A stretch of 64,000 nucleotides of DNA from contig NZ_CP007034.1 of assembly GCF_000512915.1 (NCBI RefSeq), positions 1,736,001 through 1,800,000 of the forward strand, written 5' to 3'. A program made the translations under genes and the position numbers. The notes under the pieces were generated by a model. The model was not told the origin of the DNA. It worked only from the letters and a program-made list of their open reading frames with translations, and ran no database searches. This DNA is from Barnesiella viscericola DSM 18177. Its GTDB lineage: Bacteria > Bacteroidota > Bacteroidia > Bacteroidales > Barnesiellaceae. This document shows positions 30,501-38,784 of the stretch, in pieces. The stretch's first letter is position 1. Each line of letters starts with the position of its first letter.

Positions 30501-30927
30501 ATTCCCGGCCGACTACGTGCCGCAGGAATCGGAACGCATCTCGCTCTACCAGGAGCTCGACAACATGGAGCGGGAGACCGACATACGCCAGTTCTGCGAA
30601 CGGCTCGAAGACCGTTTCGGACGTATTCCCCACGAGGCCATGGAGCTAATCCGTGTCGTGCGGCTACGGCGCCTCGCCAAGCAGCTGGGTATCGAAAAGG
30701 TGGGATTGAAACAGGGACAGATGTATCTCTACTTCGTCTCTGACGAACATGTGGCCTACTACCAGTCGGCCGCCTTCGGCCGCATACTCGCCTATCTGCA
30801 AAAGTACCCCCGCCAGTGCAAACTGCGCGAAATAAACGGACGCCGTTCGCTGGCCATCAAGGATATTATTTCGGTGGAATCGGCGGTTGCGGTGCTTGAG
30901 GAGGTGTTGCAGACGACACCGGTTTAG
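27583..30927 (+). CDS. mfd: Transcription-repair coupling factor
   Basis: This protein of about 1,114 residues removes stalled RNA polymerase and brings in UvrA. It has a UvrB-like N-terminal part (GYKRDIKYGQPDPPSEILRTEVLNRL), the RNA-polymerase-binding Tudor-like domain (GDYIVHVDHGIGRFGGL near 443), and an SF2 translocase with Walker A GDVGFGKTEIAIRAAF (near 585), the DEEQ box (IIDEEQKFGV) and TMSATPIPRTL. The C-terminal TRCF domain is present. The in-frame ATG at 27568 would sit only about 5 bases below the predicted transcription start, so 27583 is preferred. The last 62 bases overlap the convergent channel gene. Confidence 0.95.
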   Translation: MDIQSFSALFNTPTRRDAFLSLVKDSKKKNIFIQGLEGSAPALLFSNLLENKHPHLIIANDLDEAGYLYNDLVQINGSDHILLFPSGYKRDIKYGQPDPPSEILRTEVLNRLNRKGDSLLVVTYPEALAEKVVPVDTLTDQTLHIDKKTKCDIMALADKLRELGFNEVDYVYEPGQFAVRGSILDVFSFTNELPYRIDFFGKEVESIRTFEVETQLSTERLDEVYIVSNMSGKETSGISMLDFIDKNALLVCHNLSWTLDRIEAIASESLSEQTLIAEEGDRDAMKKVINPAEFRRKALSFRRIDYGTSSEAATPAVMRFDCAPQGVYHKNFDLVSQSFAQFIEKKYTIYILSDSEKQIERLQAIFEERGESITFTPVLKTLHEGFVDNDLKICCFTDHQIFDRFHKYTLKSDHARSGKLALSLKELNQIEVGDYIVHVDHGIGRFGGLIRTEINGKMQEVIKLTYQNDDIIFVSIHALHKLAKYRGKEGETPRVNKLGSGAWERMKEKTKGKMKEIARDLIKLYAARKQEKGFAFSPDSFLQQELEASFIYEDTPDQIKSTAEVKADMERERPMDRLICGDVGFGKTEIAIRAAFKATCDNKQVAVLVPTTVLAFQHYQTFKERLKEFPVRIEYLSRARKASEVKKILKDLADRKIDIIIGTHKLIGKDVKFNDLGLLIIDEEQKFGVAVKEKLKQMKVNVDTLTMSATPIPRTLQFSLMGARDLSVISTPPANRYPIQTEVHAFNDDIIKEAINFEMSRGGQVFFVNNRIPQLYELENTIHRLVPDARVVIGHGQMPPEKLEQAIIDFVNYDYDVLLATTIIESGIDMPNTNTIIINDAQNFGLSELHQLRGRVGRSNRKAFCYLLTPPRHTFSVDARRRLQAIESFSELGSGIHIAMQDLDIRGAGNLLGAEQSGFIADLGYETYQKILKEAVDELKNDEFSDLYYGADSDAKPEEFVSECTIESDLEILFPADYVPQESERISLYQELDNMERETDIRQFCERLEDRFGRIPHEAMELIRVVRLRRLAKQLGIEKVGLKQGQMYLYFVSDEHVAYYQSAAFGRILAYLQKYPRQCKLREINGRRSLAIKDIISVESAVAVLEEVLQTTPV

Positions 30928-32269
30928 CGGCCGACGACGCAGCCTGCCGCATCGTGCCGAAGGGAATGCCCCACAACTCGTCGGGGTGATGACCGGCGGT
31001 AAGCAGGGCGGCATTGATGTAGTCGCGGCTCGACGGATTCTGGAAGGGATAGAGGCCGAACCGTGGCATGATGGCGGCATAGTGCTCGAAAATCTCCGAT
31101 TGAATCGACTCGTAGCTCACCCAGTCGGTATTGGTCGAGAAGCAGTAGAGCTGCAAGGGCAGCCCGTTGTCGTTCGGGTCGAGCGCCCGCACCATCAGAA
31201 TCATCTGCCCGCCGATGAACTTGTGATGTTGCAGATAGAGTGTCATGTAGGCCCGGAAAAGTCCCAGATTTGTCTCGATGGTCCCGTTCACCAACCCCTC
31301 GCTGTTTTGGGTATTCTCCACGATGCCGCGTTGCTGTTGAGCCTCTTTTTTTTCGATGAAATCGCGCAAAATATCCATTTCCTTCATCTTTTCCAGAAAC
31401 TCGGGCGTACAGAATTTCACCGTACTCAGATCGATGGTAAACGAACGCATGATGCGTCGGCCGCCCGCTTCGGTCATGCCTCGCCAGTTCTGCACCTCGC
31501 CCGACACCAGCGAGTAGGGAGGCAAGGTCACTATCGTGTTGTCGAAGTTCTGAACCTTCACCGTATCGAGCGACACATCGATGACGATACCGTTCACACT
31601 GCCGCCCGGCACCACAATCCAGTCGCCGTTGCGAATCATGTCGTTTTGCGACAGCTGCACCCCCGCCACAAAACCCAGGATACTGTCTTTGAAGACCAGC
31701 ATCAACACCGCGGCAAAGGCCCCCAGCCCGGTAATCAGGGCCATGGGTGAACGCTCGATGAGAATCGACACGGCTACGATGACCCAGAAACCGGCCAGTA
31801 GCCCTTTGATGATTTGAATCATACCCTTCATGGGACGGTTGCGCAAAGCGGTGCGACTCGAATAGAACTTCCAGAAGACCGACAACTGGGTGTTGATGGA
31901 AAAGACGATGACCCCCAGTATGTAAATCCAGCACAACTTTTCGATGAGTTTCAAGAAAACCGGCGTCCCGTGAAAGGCAAAGGGGAGCAACGCCACAATG
32001 ACCAGTGGCGGAATGATGTGAGTGAGGCGGGTAAAGATATGAGCCTCGACCAGCGACTTCAACAGATAGCTTCCCCGATACCGGGCCACACGGTGAATCA
32101 CATAAATGACGACGGCCCGCAGTATGCGACCCACCACAATGGCTATTACAAAAACCAGCACCCCGTACACAATGCGGTCCCACACCGGCGAGGGCGAACC
32201 GGTGAGGCGCAACAACAAATCCGACACCCACTCCATCAGCCGGTCGGCTATTTCATACGCTTTTTTCAT
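30866..32269 (-). CDS. Mechanosensitive ion channel (MscS superfamily, YbdG/MscM-like)
   Basis: A 467-residue inner-membrane channel that opens under membrane tension. About five membrane segments are followed by the MscS pore and beta domain (GLGAFAAVLMLVFKDSILGFVAGVQLSQNDMIRNGDWI, residues 181-218). The length and C-terminal domain fit the YbdG branch. The tail (about residues 444-467) is Pro/Ala-rich, and its last codons are antisense to the mfd 3' end, giving a 62-base convergent overlap. No terminator separates the two genes. Confidence 0.9.
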   Translation of the reverse strand: MKKAYEIADRLMEWVSDLLLRLTGSPSPVWDRIVYGVLVFVIAIVVGRILRAVVIYVIHRVARYRGSYLLKSLVEAHIFTRLTHIIPPLVIVALLPFAFHGTPVFLKLIEKLCWIYILGVIVFSINTQLSVFWKFYSSRTALRNRPMKGMIQIIKGLLAGFWVIVAVSILIERSPMALITGLGAFAAVLMLVFKDSILGFVAGVQLSQNDMIRNGDWIVVPGGSVNGIVIDVSLDTVKVQNFDNTIVTLPPYSLVSGEVQNWRGMTEAGGRRIMRSFTIDLSTVKFCTPEFLEKMKEMDILRDFIEKKEAQQQRGIVENTQNSEGLVNGTIETNLGLFRAYMTLYLQHHKFIGGQMILMVRALDPNDNGLPLQLYCFSTNTDWVSYESIQSEIFEHYAAIMPRFGLYPFQNPSSRDYINAALLTAGHHPDELWGIPFGTMRQAASSAAKPVSSATPPQAPQPPIPPK

Positions 32270-32402
32270 CGCTTCTCTTTTCCCCTAAAAACGTCCCGCA
32301 GGGGTGTTGGGTTCACCCCCGGCGGCATCTCCTACCCGTTTTTACTGCAACGGATTCGACAACCCTGCCGGGAATAAACGACCAACGTATGAAAAGATTA
32401 GT

Positions 32403-32410
32403 TATCTTTG
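32403..32410 (+). promoter_or_regulatory. -7 box of ychF
   Basis: TATCTTTG is a perfect -7 match with a leader of about 60 bases before ychF. Confidence 0.55.
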
Positions 32411-32473
32411 CAGCGCCTGAATGGATAGGAGACTATCCGGTTTCGCCGAATAATCAATAAAATATACGATATA

Positions 32474-33577
32474 ATGAGTTTACAATGTGGCATAGTCGGG
32501 CTGCCCAACGTGGGCAAATCGACGCTTTTCAACTGTTTGTCCAACGCCAAAGCGCAATCGGCAAACTTCCCGTTCTGTACCATCGAGCCCAATGTGGGTG
32601 TCATCACCGTTCCCGATGAGCGGTTGAACAAACTGGCCGAATTGGTTCACCCCCAACGCATCGTCCCCACGACGGTCGAGATTGTCGACATTGCCGGACT
32701 GGTGAAAGGGGCCAGCAAAGGGGAAGGCCTGGGCAACAAATTCCTCGCCAACATACGGGAGACCGACGCCATTCTGCACGTGCTCCGTTGCTTCGACGAC
32801 GACAACATCACCCACGTCGACGGGTCGGTCAATCCCGTGAGAGACAAGGAGATTATCGACTTTGAGCTGCAACTCAAAGACTTGGAGACCATCGAGTCGC
32901 GCATCTCGAAAGTTCAGAAACAGGCCCAGACCGGCGGCGACAAGGCGGCCAAAATCGCCTACGAGGTACTGAGCCGCTACAAAGAGGCACTCGAACAGGG
33001 CAAACCGGCACGTACCGTGACCTTCGAAACCAAAGACGAACAGAAGATTGCCCACGACCTCTTCCTGCTCACCAACAAACCGGTGATGTATATCTGCAAC
33101 GTCGACGACGCCAGCGCCGTGTCGGGCAACAAATATGTCGACATGGTGCGCGAGGCAGTCAAGGAGGAGAACGCCCAGATACTGATTGTGGCTGCCAAGA
33201 CCGAATCGGAGATTGCCGAGTTCGAAACCTACGAAGAGCGCCAGATGTTCCTCAACGAAATCGGGCTCAAAGAGTCGGGCGTATCGCGTCTGATTCGGGC
33301 CGCTTACAGCCTGCTCAACCTCGAAACCTATTTCACCGCCGGACCTCAGGAGGTACGTGCCTGGACCTACCTGAAAGGGAGCAAGGCTCCGCAATGCGCG
33401 GGCATTATCCACACCGACTTTGAAAAGGGCTTCATTCGGGCCGAGGTCATCAAGTATGACGACTACATCGCCCTCGGGTCGGAAAACGCCTGCAAGGAGG
33501 CTGGAAAGATGTATATCGAGGGGAAGGACTACGTGGTACAGGACGGCGACATCATGCACTTCCGCTTCAACGTATAG
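32474..33577 (+). CDS. ychF: Redox-responsive ATPase YchF (Obg family)
   Basis: A 367-residue ribosome-associated P-loop protein that prefers ATP over GTP. G1 is [15 protein letters not shown] (residues 8-22), switch II is [20 protein letters not shown] (69-88), and a TGS domain forms the C-terminus (about 280-367, [21 protein letters not shown]). A coiled-coil segment lies between. The family acts in stress response and translation control. It is monocistronic, with its own promoter and terminator. Confidence 0.96.
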   Translation: MSLQCGIVGLPNVGKSTLFNCLSNAKAQSANFPFCTIEPNVGVITVPDERLNKLAELVHPQRIVPTTVEIVDIAGLVKGASKGEGLGNKFLANIRETDAILHVLRCFDDDNITHVDGSVNPVRDKEIIDFELQLKDLETIESRISKVQKQAQTGGDKAAKIAYEVLSRYKEALEQGKPARTVTFETKDEQKIAHDLFLLTNKPVMYICNVDDASAVSGNKYVDMVREAVKEENAQILIVAAKTESEIAEFETYEERQMFLNEIGLKESGVSRLIRAAYSLLNLETYFTAGPQEVRAWTYLKGSKAPQCAGIIHTDFEKGFIRAEVIKYDDYIALGSENACKEAGKMYIEGKDYVVQDGDIMHFRFNV

Positions 33578-33608
33578 GCGATAAGAAGAGTATCACTCTT
33601 TACATACA

Positions 33609-33655
33609 CAGAAGGGCGGCGAATCCATCGAAATTCGCCGCCCTTCTGTTATCGT
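33609..33655. terminator. Terminator between ychF and the S41 protease gene
   Basis: A perfect 16-bp stem (33609-33624 with 33633-33648) with an 8-base loop stands between the convergent genes. Confidence 0.8.
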
Positions 33656-33680
33656 TCAATCCCGAAACGGGAAAAATCTT

Positions 33681-35360
33681 TTACTGCTTTTTTACCGGAA
33701 GATTCAGAATCTTGGCATAGCGGGCCTCGTCGTTGAGAATACCGCAAGCCTCCTCCAAATCCTTGTCGTTCTTGATCGACTCGATGATTTCGCCCTTCTG
33801 GTAATAGTAGCGTTTGACAATCTCGATTGAGAGCAGTTGCGCGATTTCATCGCGAAAAGTCTCCAAGTCGCGGTCCAAATCGTGGTTCAGCGAAGCTGCC
33901 AAGGCCTCGAACTGCTTTTGGGTATTTTCGTCGAAATAGCCCTCAAACTTGGCTACCTCCTTCAAATCGTCCAAGATGCGTTCGCTCTGCTTGTCATACT
34001 TGAAGTTCTTCGACTTGACATAGGCCTTGAAATCGTCGTACACCGAGTCGGGCAACACGAAATCCCGGGCAGGAGCAATCGAGTCGTGCCGGGCGGCAAA
34101 CCGGGTAGCGTAGTCGAAGAAATAGAAATCTTTCATCAAGTAGTAACTGATGTTGCCCCGGCGCTCTACCGTGGTCTCGATATCGGGCTTGATGCCACCC
34201 CCGTCTCGCACGATGCGGCCGTGGGCAGTCTTGAACTCGTGGGTGAGACTGTCGGGGATACGGGCCACGCTGCCGTCGGGGTTACGATGCGAGTAGTCGA
34301 TGGCCTGTATGAGGCGTCCGCTGGGAATATAATAGCGAGCTATCGTCACTTTGAGCATGCCGTTGTAGGGCAACGGGCGGGTCGACTGCACCAACCCCTT
34401 GCCAAACGACCGCGAGCCTATAATCACGGCCCGGTCGAGGTCTTGCAAGGACCCGGCCACAATCTCCGACGACGAGGCGGTACCGCCGTCAATCAGCACG
34501 GCCAGCGGGATATGCTCGTCGACCGGCTCCTGGGTGGTCTTGTAAATCTTGTCCATCTTCTTGTTCCGACCCCGGGTCGAGAGTACCTCCTCGCCCTTGG
34601 GGACAAACAGATTGACCAGTTGCACGGCCTCTTCCAGAATACCGCCACCGTTACCCCGCAGGTCGAGTACAAGCGAGGTAATACCCTGTCGTTTCAACTC
34701 CTGCAAGGCCCGCTTCACCTCATCGGAGGCCGAATCGGTGAAACTGCTCAGGTAGATGTATCCCACACTGTCACACACCACTCCATAATAAGGTACGGCC
34801 GGTATCTGTATCTTTTTACGGGTAAGTTCGAAGGAGAGTGTGCCCTCGACACCCGGCCGCTCAACGGTGACCTTCAACTTGGTGTTGGCCGGGCCTTTCA
34901 ACCGCTCGCTCACGGCAGCACTCTTCCAACCCGTTACCGAATCATTGTCGATCATGACAATCTTGTCGCCGGGTCGCAAACCGGCCAACTGGGCAGGCAT
35001 ACCCTCATAGGGTTCCGAAATATAGACCGCCTTGTCACGCTCCATAATCAAGGAACCTATACCGGCATACTCCCCGGTGGTAGAGAGGAAGAAATCATCT
35101 TTCTCTTTCTCGGGAATATATTCGGTGTAAGGGTCCAACCGGGCCAACATCGCATTCACCCCGTCGTTGATAGCCTTCTCGGCATCGATGGTATCGACAT
35201 AAAACAGGTTCAACTCCTTGAACAGCGAGTTGAATATATCGAGGTTTCGCGAGACTTCAAAATCCCGTCGGTCCGACTTCCCGGCCTGCACCGCGCTCAC
35301 ACGGCCCACACAAAGGGCCAATGCCAACACGATTCCCATGCTCAAACTTGTTTTTCTCAT
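33681..35360 (-). CDS. S41 family C-terminal processing protease
   Basis: A 559-residue exported Ser/Lys protease of the CtpA/Tsp type. A signal segment (MRKTSLSMGIVLALALCVGRVSA) is followed by a helical region, a PDZ domain (about residues 80-165, GIGSLIM to DKIVMIDNDSVTGW) and the S41 core. The nucleophile Ser is in GGTASSSEIVAGSLQD and the general-base Lys in GSRSFGKGLVQ. A C-terminal region of about 200 residues follows. The open frame extends upstream to 35417, but the start at 35360 gives the signal segment and avoids overlap with the PfkB gene. Confidence 0.92.
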   Translation of the reverse strand: MRKTSLSMGIVLALALCVGRVSAVQAGKSDRRDFEVSRNLDIFNSLFKELNLFYVDTIDAEKAINDGVNAMLARLDPYTEYIPEKEKDDFFLSTTGEYAGIGSLIMERDKAVYISEPYEGMPAQLAGLRPGDKIVMIDNDSVTGWKSAAVSERLKGPANTKLKVTVERPGVEGTLSFELTRKKIQIPAVPYYGVVCDSVGYIYLSSFTDSASDEVKRALQELKRQGITSLVLDLRGNGGGILEEAVQLVNLFVPKGEEVLSTRGRNKKMDKIYKTTQEPVDEHIPLAVLIDGGTASSSEIVAGSLQDLDRAVIIGSRSFGKGLVQSTRPLPYNGMLKVTIARYYIPSGRLIQAIDYSHRNPDGSVARIPDSLTHEFKTAHGRIVRDGGGIKPDIETTVERRGNISYYLMKDFYFFDYATRFAARHDSIAPARDFVLPDSVYDDFKAYVKSKNFKYDKQSERILDDLKEVAKFEGYFDENTQKQFEALAASLNHDLDRDLETFRDEIAQLLSIEIVKRYYYQKGEIIESIKNDKDLEEACGILNDEARYAKILNLPVKKQ

Positions 35361-35394
35361 CGCTCTATTTTTTGTCTTGGCCTTACGAAGATAG

Positions 35395-36387
35395 TCAATG
35401 ACCGCGGTCTTCGGCAATCATCTCGGCCACTTTTAACTTTATTTCAGCCCATATCTCATCGCTCATCTTGGTTCCTATCACCTTGATGACCCGACCGGCC
35501 AGCAGCGACCCTATCTCGCCACACATGCGCAACGAACAATGCTGCGAGAGACCGTAGAGGAATCCCGAAGCATAAAGGTCGCCCGCACCTGTCGAATCAA
35601 TACGGACCTCGGGCGTAGCCGGTACCTCGACAACCGCATCGCCACAACCCACAAACGAACCGTGAGCACCGCACTTGACTACAGCAATCCGACAATGACG
35701 GGCCAACGTCTCGACCGCCTGGCGCGGCTCCTCGCCCACATAGGCCATCGCCTCCTCTTCGTTGGCAAACAGAATATCGACATAGTTCTCTACCAGGGTG
35801 TGGATAATGGCATAGTTCTCTTTCACGACATTGTAGCTGGCCATATCGAAGGAGACTTGCAGCCCCATCTCCTTGGCCAGTTGCACGGCCCGCAAGATGA
35901 GCGCCTCGTCCTGTACCAGATAGCCTTCGATGTGAAGCAAGTCGTACCCGGCAAACATCTGGGGGTCAAGCTCGTCGGCACTCAATGTGGCCGCGGCTCC
36001 CAGAAAAGTACCGAAGGTGCGTTCGCCGTCGGGGGTAATGAGGGTCATGGCACAACCCGAAGCCTGGTCGCACTCGATCAGCGAGGTCTTCACCCCGTTG
36101 CGCTCCATGTCGTCGCGGAAAAACTGTCCGTAGGCGTCGCGACCTATCTTGCCGATAAAACCACCCTCAACACCCATTCGGGTCACCCCCGAAACGGCAT
36201 TGGCCGCCGAACCACCCGATGCCAGCGTCGTTTCCAGCCCTTCGAAAATCGCCATGATTTTCAAAAGTCTCTCTTCATCAATCAGTTGCATACCTCCCTT
36301 CAAGAGACCCATGGCCTCGAAACACGCGTCGGAGTGCAACCGTGCCAGCACGTCGGTAAGTGCGTTTCCCAATCCTACTATCCTCAT
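35395..36387 (-). CDS. PfkB family kinase (adenosine kinase-like)
   Basis: A 330-residue ribokinase-fold kinase. It starts IVGLGNALTDVLARL, the family's first signature is near GGSAANAVSGVTRMG (53-67), and the catalytic Asp is in DSTGAGDLYASGFLYG (about 248-263). Proteins of this shape in Bacteroidetes are annotated as adenosine kinase or sugar kinase; substrate is not certain. A TTG at 36408 in frame lies inside a perfect -7 box, so the ATG at 36387 is the start. The S41 protease gene follows in the same direction after 34 bases. Confidence 0.9.
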   Translation of the reverse strand: MRIVGLGNALTDVLARLHSDACFEAMGLLKGGMQLIDEERLLKIMAIFEGLETTLASGGSAANAVSGVTRMGVEGGFIGKIGRDAYGQFFRDDMERNGVKTSLIECDQASGCAMTLITPDGERTFGTFLGAAATLSADELDPQMFAGYDLLHIEGYLVQDEALILRAVQLAKEMGLQVSFDMASYNVVKENYAIIHTLVENYVDILFANEEEAMAYVGEEPRQAVETLARHCRIAVVKCGAHGSFVGCGDAVVEVPATPEVRIDSTGAGDLYASGFLYGLSQHCSLRMCGEIGSLLAGRVIKVIGTKMSDEIWAEIKLKVAEMIAEDRGH

Positions 36388-36405
36388 GGTGGAAATTTTT
36401 TTTTG

Positions 36406-36413
36406 CAAATATA
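36406..36413 (-). promoter_or_regulatory. -7 box of the PfkB gene
   Basis: TATATTTG on the minus strand is a perfect match. It abuts the upstream element of the divergent tRNA-Asn promoter. Confidence 0.5.
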
Positions 36414-36444
36414 TTGCATAATTGGAAATAACCCATTACTTTTG
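36413..36444 (+). promoter_or_regulatory. Promoter of the tRNA-Asn pair
   Basis: ATTG (36413-36416) and a perfect TACTTTTG (36437-36444) are 20 bases apart; the first tRNA starts 27 bases below. Confidence 0.6.
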
Positions 36445-36470
36445 CATCGCATTTTTAAGAGATGCTATCT

Positions 36471-36547
36471 TCTTCAGTAGCTCAGTCGGTTAGAGCATCT
36501 GACTGTTAATCAGAGGGTCGTTGGTTCAAGTCCAACCTGAAGAGCCA
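36471..36547 (+). tRNA. tRNA-Asn(GTT), CCA encoded
   Basis: A full cloverleaf: acceptor TCTTCAG pairs with CTGAAGA, the D arm is GCTC/GAGC, and the anticodon stem TCTGA/TCAGA frames the loop CTGTTAA with anticodon GTT. The T arm is GTTGG/CCAAC. The discriminator G is followed by an encoded CCA. Confidence 0.95.
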
Positions 36548-36566
36548 GACATTTTGATACTTTTAT

Positions 36567-36640
36567 TCTTCAGTAGCTCAGTCGGTTAGAGCATCTGACT
36601 GTTAATCAGAGGGTCGTTGGTTCAAGTCCAACCTGAAGAG
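36567..36640 (+). tRNA. tRNA-Asn(GTT), second copy, no encoded CCA
   Basis: Its 74 bases are identical to the first copy from the acceptor stem to the discriminator base. The following bases are CTT, so CCA must be added by the nucleotidyltransferase. The spacer between the two is 19 bases after the first copy's CCA. Confidence 0.95.
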
Positions 36641-36647
36641 CTTCGAG

Positions 36648-36675
36648 GAGTTCGTTCACCAGACGAACTCTTTTT
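36648..36675 (+). terminator. Terminator of the tRNA-Asn pair
   Basis: GAGTTCGT (36648-36655) pairs with ACGAACTC (36663-36670), and five T residues follow. Confidence 0.85.
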
Positions 36676-36818
36676 ATTCTCCCTAAATTCATCTGATTAT
36701 GGACGATTCAAACCCGCGAACGTGCAGTAGTATTCACACCTCCCTCGGGAGCAAGTAAGGTTTGAAGGTCAAATGTTGCAGGCTCCGGCAGGGATACAAA
36801 AAAGAAAGGAGCAACGCA

Positions 36819-37745
36819 ATGAGAAAATATCTCTTTTGTGAAGCAGGTTTCGTAGAGAAACCTCACTGGATTCCCAACTGCTGGGTAAACGTAGAGTGCC
36901 CGACCCAAGACGATTTCGATTTCCTGGAAAAAGATTTGAAAGTGCCGGAAGCATTCCTGCACGACATTGCCGATACCGACGAACGGCCGCGTATCGACAC
37001 CGAAGGCAACTGGCTGCTGACCATCTTGCGTATTCCCGTCGTCGAGAAGAACAGCAATATCTCCTACACCACCGTGCCTATCGGTATCATCACCAACAAC
37101 GAAATCACCGTGTCGGTGTGCTACCGCTCGACCGACATGATTCCCGACTTCATCGAACACACCCGCCGCAAGGAGATTGTGGTTCCCAACAAATACGAGT
37201 TTATCCTACGGCTCATCTACTCCTCGGCCGTGTGGTACCTCAAATACCTGAAACAGATTTACAACGAGGTGAGTTCGGCCGAAAAGGAGCTGCAACGGAG
37301 CATTCGCAACGAAGACCTGCTGCGACTGATGAACCTGCAAAAATGCCTCGTCTACTTCAACACCTCGATTCGGGGCAACGAGATGATGATCAGCAAACTG
37401 CCCAAGATATTCCACGAGAAGGATTACCAGAATCCCGAACTGCTCGACGACGTGATGATCGAATTGCGGCAGGCCCACAACATGGTGAACATTTACAGCG
37501 ACATTCTCACCGGAACGATGGACGCCTTTGCCTCCATCATCTCCAACAACGTAAACACCATCATGAAACGCATGACCAGCCTCTCGATCGTACTGATGGT
37601 GCCCACGCTCATCGCCAGCTTCTACGGCATGAACGTCGACATTCACATCGAGCAGATTCCGCATGCCTTCTCGCTGATAGTCTTCTTCTCGATTCTGTTG
37701 TCGGCCCTGGCCTTTATCATATTCCGAAAAATCAAGTGGTTCTAA
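36819..37745 (+). CDS. CorA family divalent cation transporter
   Basis: A 308-residue transporter, probably for Mg2+. The N-terminal two-thirds is the cytoplasmic funnel domain with a long helix (about residues 130-250). Two C-terminal membrane segments follow, and the signature YGMN ends the first one (SFYGMNVDIHIEQIPHAF). The ATG at 36819 has a clear ribosome site (AAAGGAG) 7 bases upstream; a longer open frame from 36762 lacks one. The 36676-36818 leader has a short CTCCC/GGGAG hairpin but no recognisable Mg2+ riboswitch. Confidence 0.92.
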   Translation: MRKYLFCEAGFVEKPHWIPNCWVNVECPTQDDFDFLEKDLKVPEAFLHDIADTDERPRIDTEGNWLLTILRIPVVEKNSNISYTTVPIGIITNNEITVSVCYRSTDMIPDFIEHTRRKEIVVPNKYEFILRLIYSSAVWYLKYLKQIYNEVSSAEKELQRSIRNEDLLRLMNLQKCLVYFNTSIRGNEMMISKLPKIFHEKDYQNPELLDDVMIELRQAHNMVNIYSDILTGTMDAFASIISNNVNTIMKRMTSLSIVLMVPTLIASFYGMNVDIHIEQIPHAFSLIVFFSILLSALAFIIFRKIKWF

Positions 37746-37851
37746 GGGGAGGAGTACCGTCGCCGACAGGGAGCGAAACGGGCAGACCGGTTTCACCTCC
37801 TTCCCGACCTCTCATTCTGCCCGAATTTCCACACCTGTTATCACCCCGCCG

Positions 37852-38685
37852 ATGAAAACCCAAACGCTCTACATCTCCGACCTGGACGGGACCCTGCTCA
37901 ACAGCGACTCCGTCGTTTCGCCCCATTCCATCGAAAAAATCAACGCTCTCCTCCACCGGGGCATGCACTTCACGGTAGCCACGGCACGCACCCCGGCCAC
38001 CGTCATTCCACTCTTGCAACAACTCGACCTCAACATGCCGGCCGTGCTCATGAACGGGGCTGTGCTCTACGACATACGCCGCAGGCGCTATATCCGCACC
38101 AACGGGTTTACCGACGACTCGGCCCTGCGGTATATCGAACGGCTCGAAAAACGCCATCTGGTACCCTTTGTCTACCGCATCGACGACAACAAGCTGCACG
38201 TCTTCCACAAGACGCTGTCCAACGAGATGCAGCGCACCTTCAAGAGCCAACGCGAAAATACCCCCTATAAAGATTTTATCCTCACGACTGATTACCGGGA
38301 AGAGCTGCTCGACCGCCCTCCCCTCTTTATCCTGGTCATCGACCTGTTCGACCGGCTCGAAACGGCTGCGGCCGAGATTGCCCGAACCGGCAAATGCAGC
38401 CTGTTCTGCTACCGCGACATTGTCGACCCCCGCTACGGCAACCTCGAAATCTACCCACAGGGGGTCTCCAAGGCAGCCACCGCACAACAGATTATCGACT
38501 CGCTCAACCCTTGGGAGGTAGTGGCTTTCGGCGACAACCTCAACGACCTGCCCCTCTTCGGCATCGCCGACCGGCGATATGCTCCGGCCAATGCCATGGA
38601 CGAGGTGAAGCAACAGGCTACGGCCATTATTCCCGACAACAACCACGACGGGGTAGCCCGGTTCCTCGACCAGGATTATCGCTAA
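37852..38685 (+). CDS. Cof-type HAD-IIB phosphatase
   Basis: A 277-residue cytoplasmic phosphatase for small phosphorylated compounds. Motif I is DLDGTLLNSD (residues 10-19), motif II is in TVATARTP, the Lys of motif III is in YPQGVSKAAT and motif IV is GDNLNDLPLFGIAD. A C2B cap domain lies between (about 85-190). It follows corA by 106 bases in the same direction. The substrate cannot be told from sequence. Confidence 0.9.
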   Translation: MKTQTLYISDLDGTLLNSDSVVSPHSIEKINALLHRGMHFTVATARTPATVIPLLQQLDLNMPAVLMNGAVLYDIRRRRYIRTNGFTDDSALRYIERLEKRHLVPFVYRIDDNKLHVFHKTLSNEMQRTFKSQRENTPYKDFILTTDYREELLDRPPLFILVIDLFDRLETAAAEIARTGKCSLFCYRDIVDPRYGNLEIYPQGVSKAATAQQIIDSLNPWEVVAFGDNLNDLPLFGIADRRYAPANAMDEVKQQATAIIPDNNHDGVARFLDQDYR

Positions 38686-38735
38686 TCTTCCGGAGAAAAT
38701 ACAAATAAAATACAGATATATTACAGATAAAAAAT

Positions 38736-38773
38736 AGCCGTAAGTAATTATTACTTACGGCTCTACTATTTTC
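38736..38773. terminator. Bidirectional terminator between HAD and EamA genes
   Basis: A perfect 12-bp stem (38736-38747 with 38751-38762) with a TTA loop. T-rich tracts follow on both strands. Confidence 0.85.
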
Positions 38774-38784
38774 CTAATTCACTA

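Noticed and set aside
36471-36640. Tandem tRNA-Asn as an integration site of a mobile island
   Set aside because: No integrase gene or further partial tRNA repeat is seen nearby. The second copy is a full tRNA, and ordinary housekeeping genes flank both sides.
36676-36818. Possible Mg2+ riboswitch upstream of the CorA gene
   Set aside because: Only a short CTCCC/GGGAG hairpin was found; the conserved M-box core could not be recognised.
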